This document shows, piece by piece, positions 7,386-7,401 of a stretch of 7,401 bases of DNA. The stretch is from Accumulibacter sp. Lineage in GTDB: Bacteria; Pseudomonadota; Gammaproteobacteria; Burkholderiales; Rhodocyclaceae. A model generated the notes under the pieces. That model made no database searches. It was not told where the DNA came from and worked only from the letters and a program-made list of their open reading frames with translations. A program made the position numbers and the translations under genes. Positions within the stretch are counted from its first letter, which is position 1; each line of letters starts with the position of its first letter. The stretch lies in the NCBI GenBank assembly GCA_031284185.1, contig JAITAJ010000013.1, positions 1-7,401 of the forward strand, given 5' to 3'.

Positions 7386-7401
7386 AGAGGACAGAAGACA
7401 G
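7386..7401. repeat. start of a second heptamer-repeat element (cut by window edge)
   Basis: The last 16 bases (AGAGGACAGAAGACAG) are identical to 5090-5105 in the heptamer array upstream of the response regulator. They begin 8 bp after the kinase stop. Another copy of the nested palindromic element probably continues past the edge. Confidence 0.55.

Overview
The window is GC-rich, with strongly G/C-biased third codon positions and ATGA/GTGA stop-start overlaps between genes. It carries Gram-negative envelope genes: a lipoprotein outer-membrane efflux factor, a periplasmic adaptor, a Spy/CpxP-type periplasmic protein and an OmpR/EnvZ-type two-component pair. Together with REP-like and heptamer repeats, this suggests a proteobacterium. 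A betaproteobacterium is my best guess, but no rRNA or other marker in the window fixes the taxon.

Layout. Positions 82-3508 (minus strand) hold a three-gene, translationally coupled efflux operon. It runs from a NodT/OprM-type outer-membrane factor (2060-3508) to a MacA/HlyD-type adaptor (780-2063) to a MacB/LolD-type ABC ATPase (82-783). The ATPase has no permease domain, so the permease is expected off the left edge. A REP-like hairpin (11-30) lies just past the ATPase stop. A short divergent intergenic region (3509-3599) with a small inverted repeat separates the operon from an AT-rich island (about 3600-4265). The island starts with a small exported protein (3600-3983). Its reading frame continues in phase through two TGA codons to a third TGA at 4263-4265, as if one longer gene had been broken (or, much less likely, recoded).

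Positions 4357-4923 (minus strand) encode a Spy/CpxP-like periplasmic protein. It is divergent from an OmpR-family response regulator (5328-6053) and an EnvZ-type histidine kinase (6050-7378) that overlap by 4 bp. This arrangement resembles the cpxP / cpxRA divergon of enterobacteria and suggests an envelope-stress circuit, possibly with the Spy-like protein as target or modulator of the kinase.

The roughly 400-bp gap between the divergent genes holds the most striking DNA structure here. It is a ~160-bp nested inverted repeat (about 5072-5231) built from a 20-bp perfect palindrome, a flanking 13-bp inverted repeat, and arrays of a 7-bp unit (GGACAGA/AGACAGA) at its outer ends. The same heptamers reappear at the last bases of the window (7386-7401), so copies of the element may flank the two-component operon.
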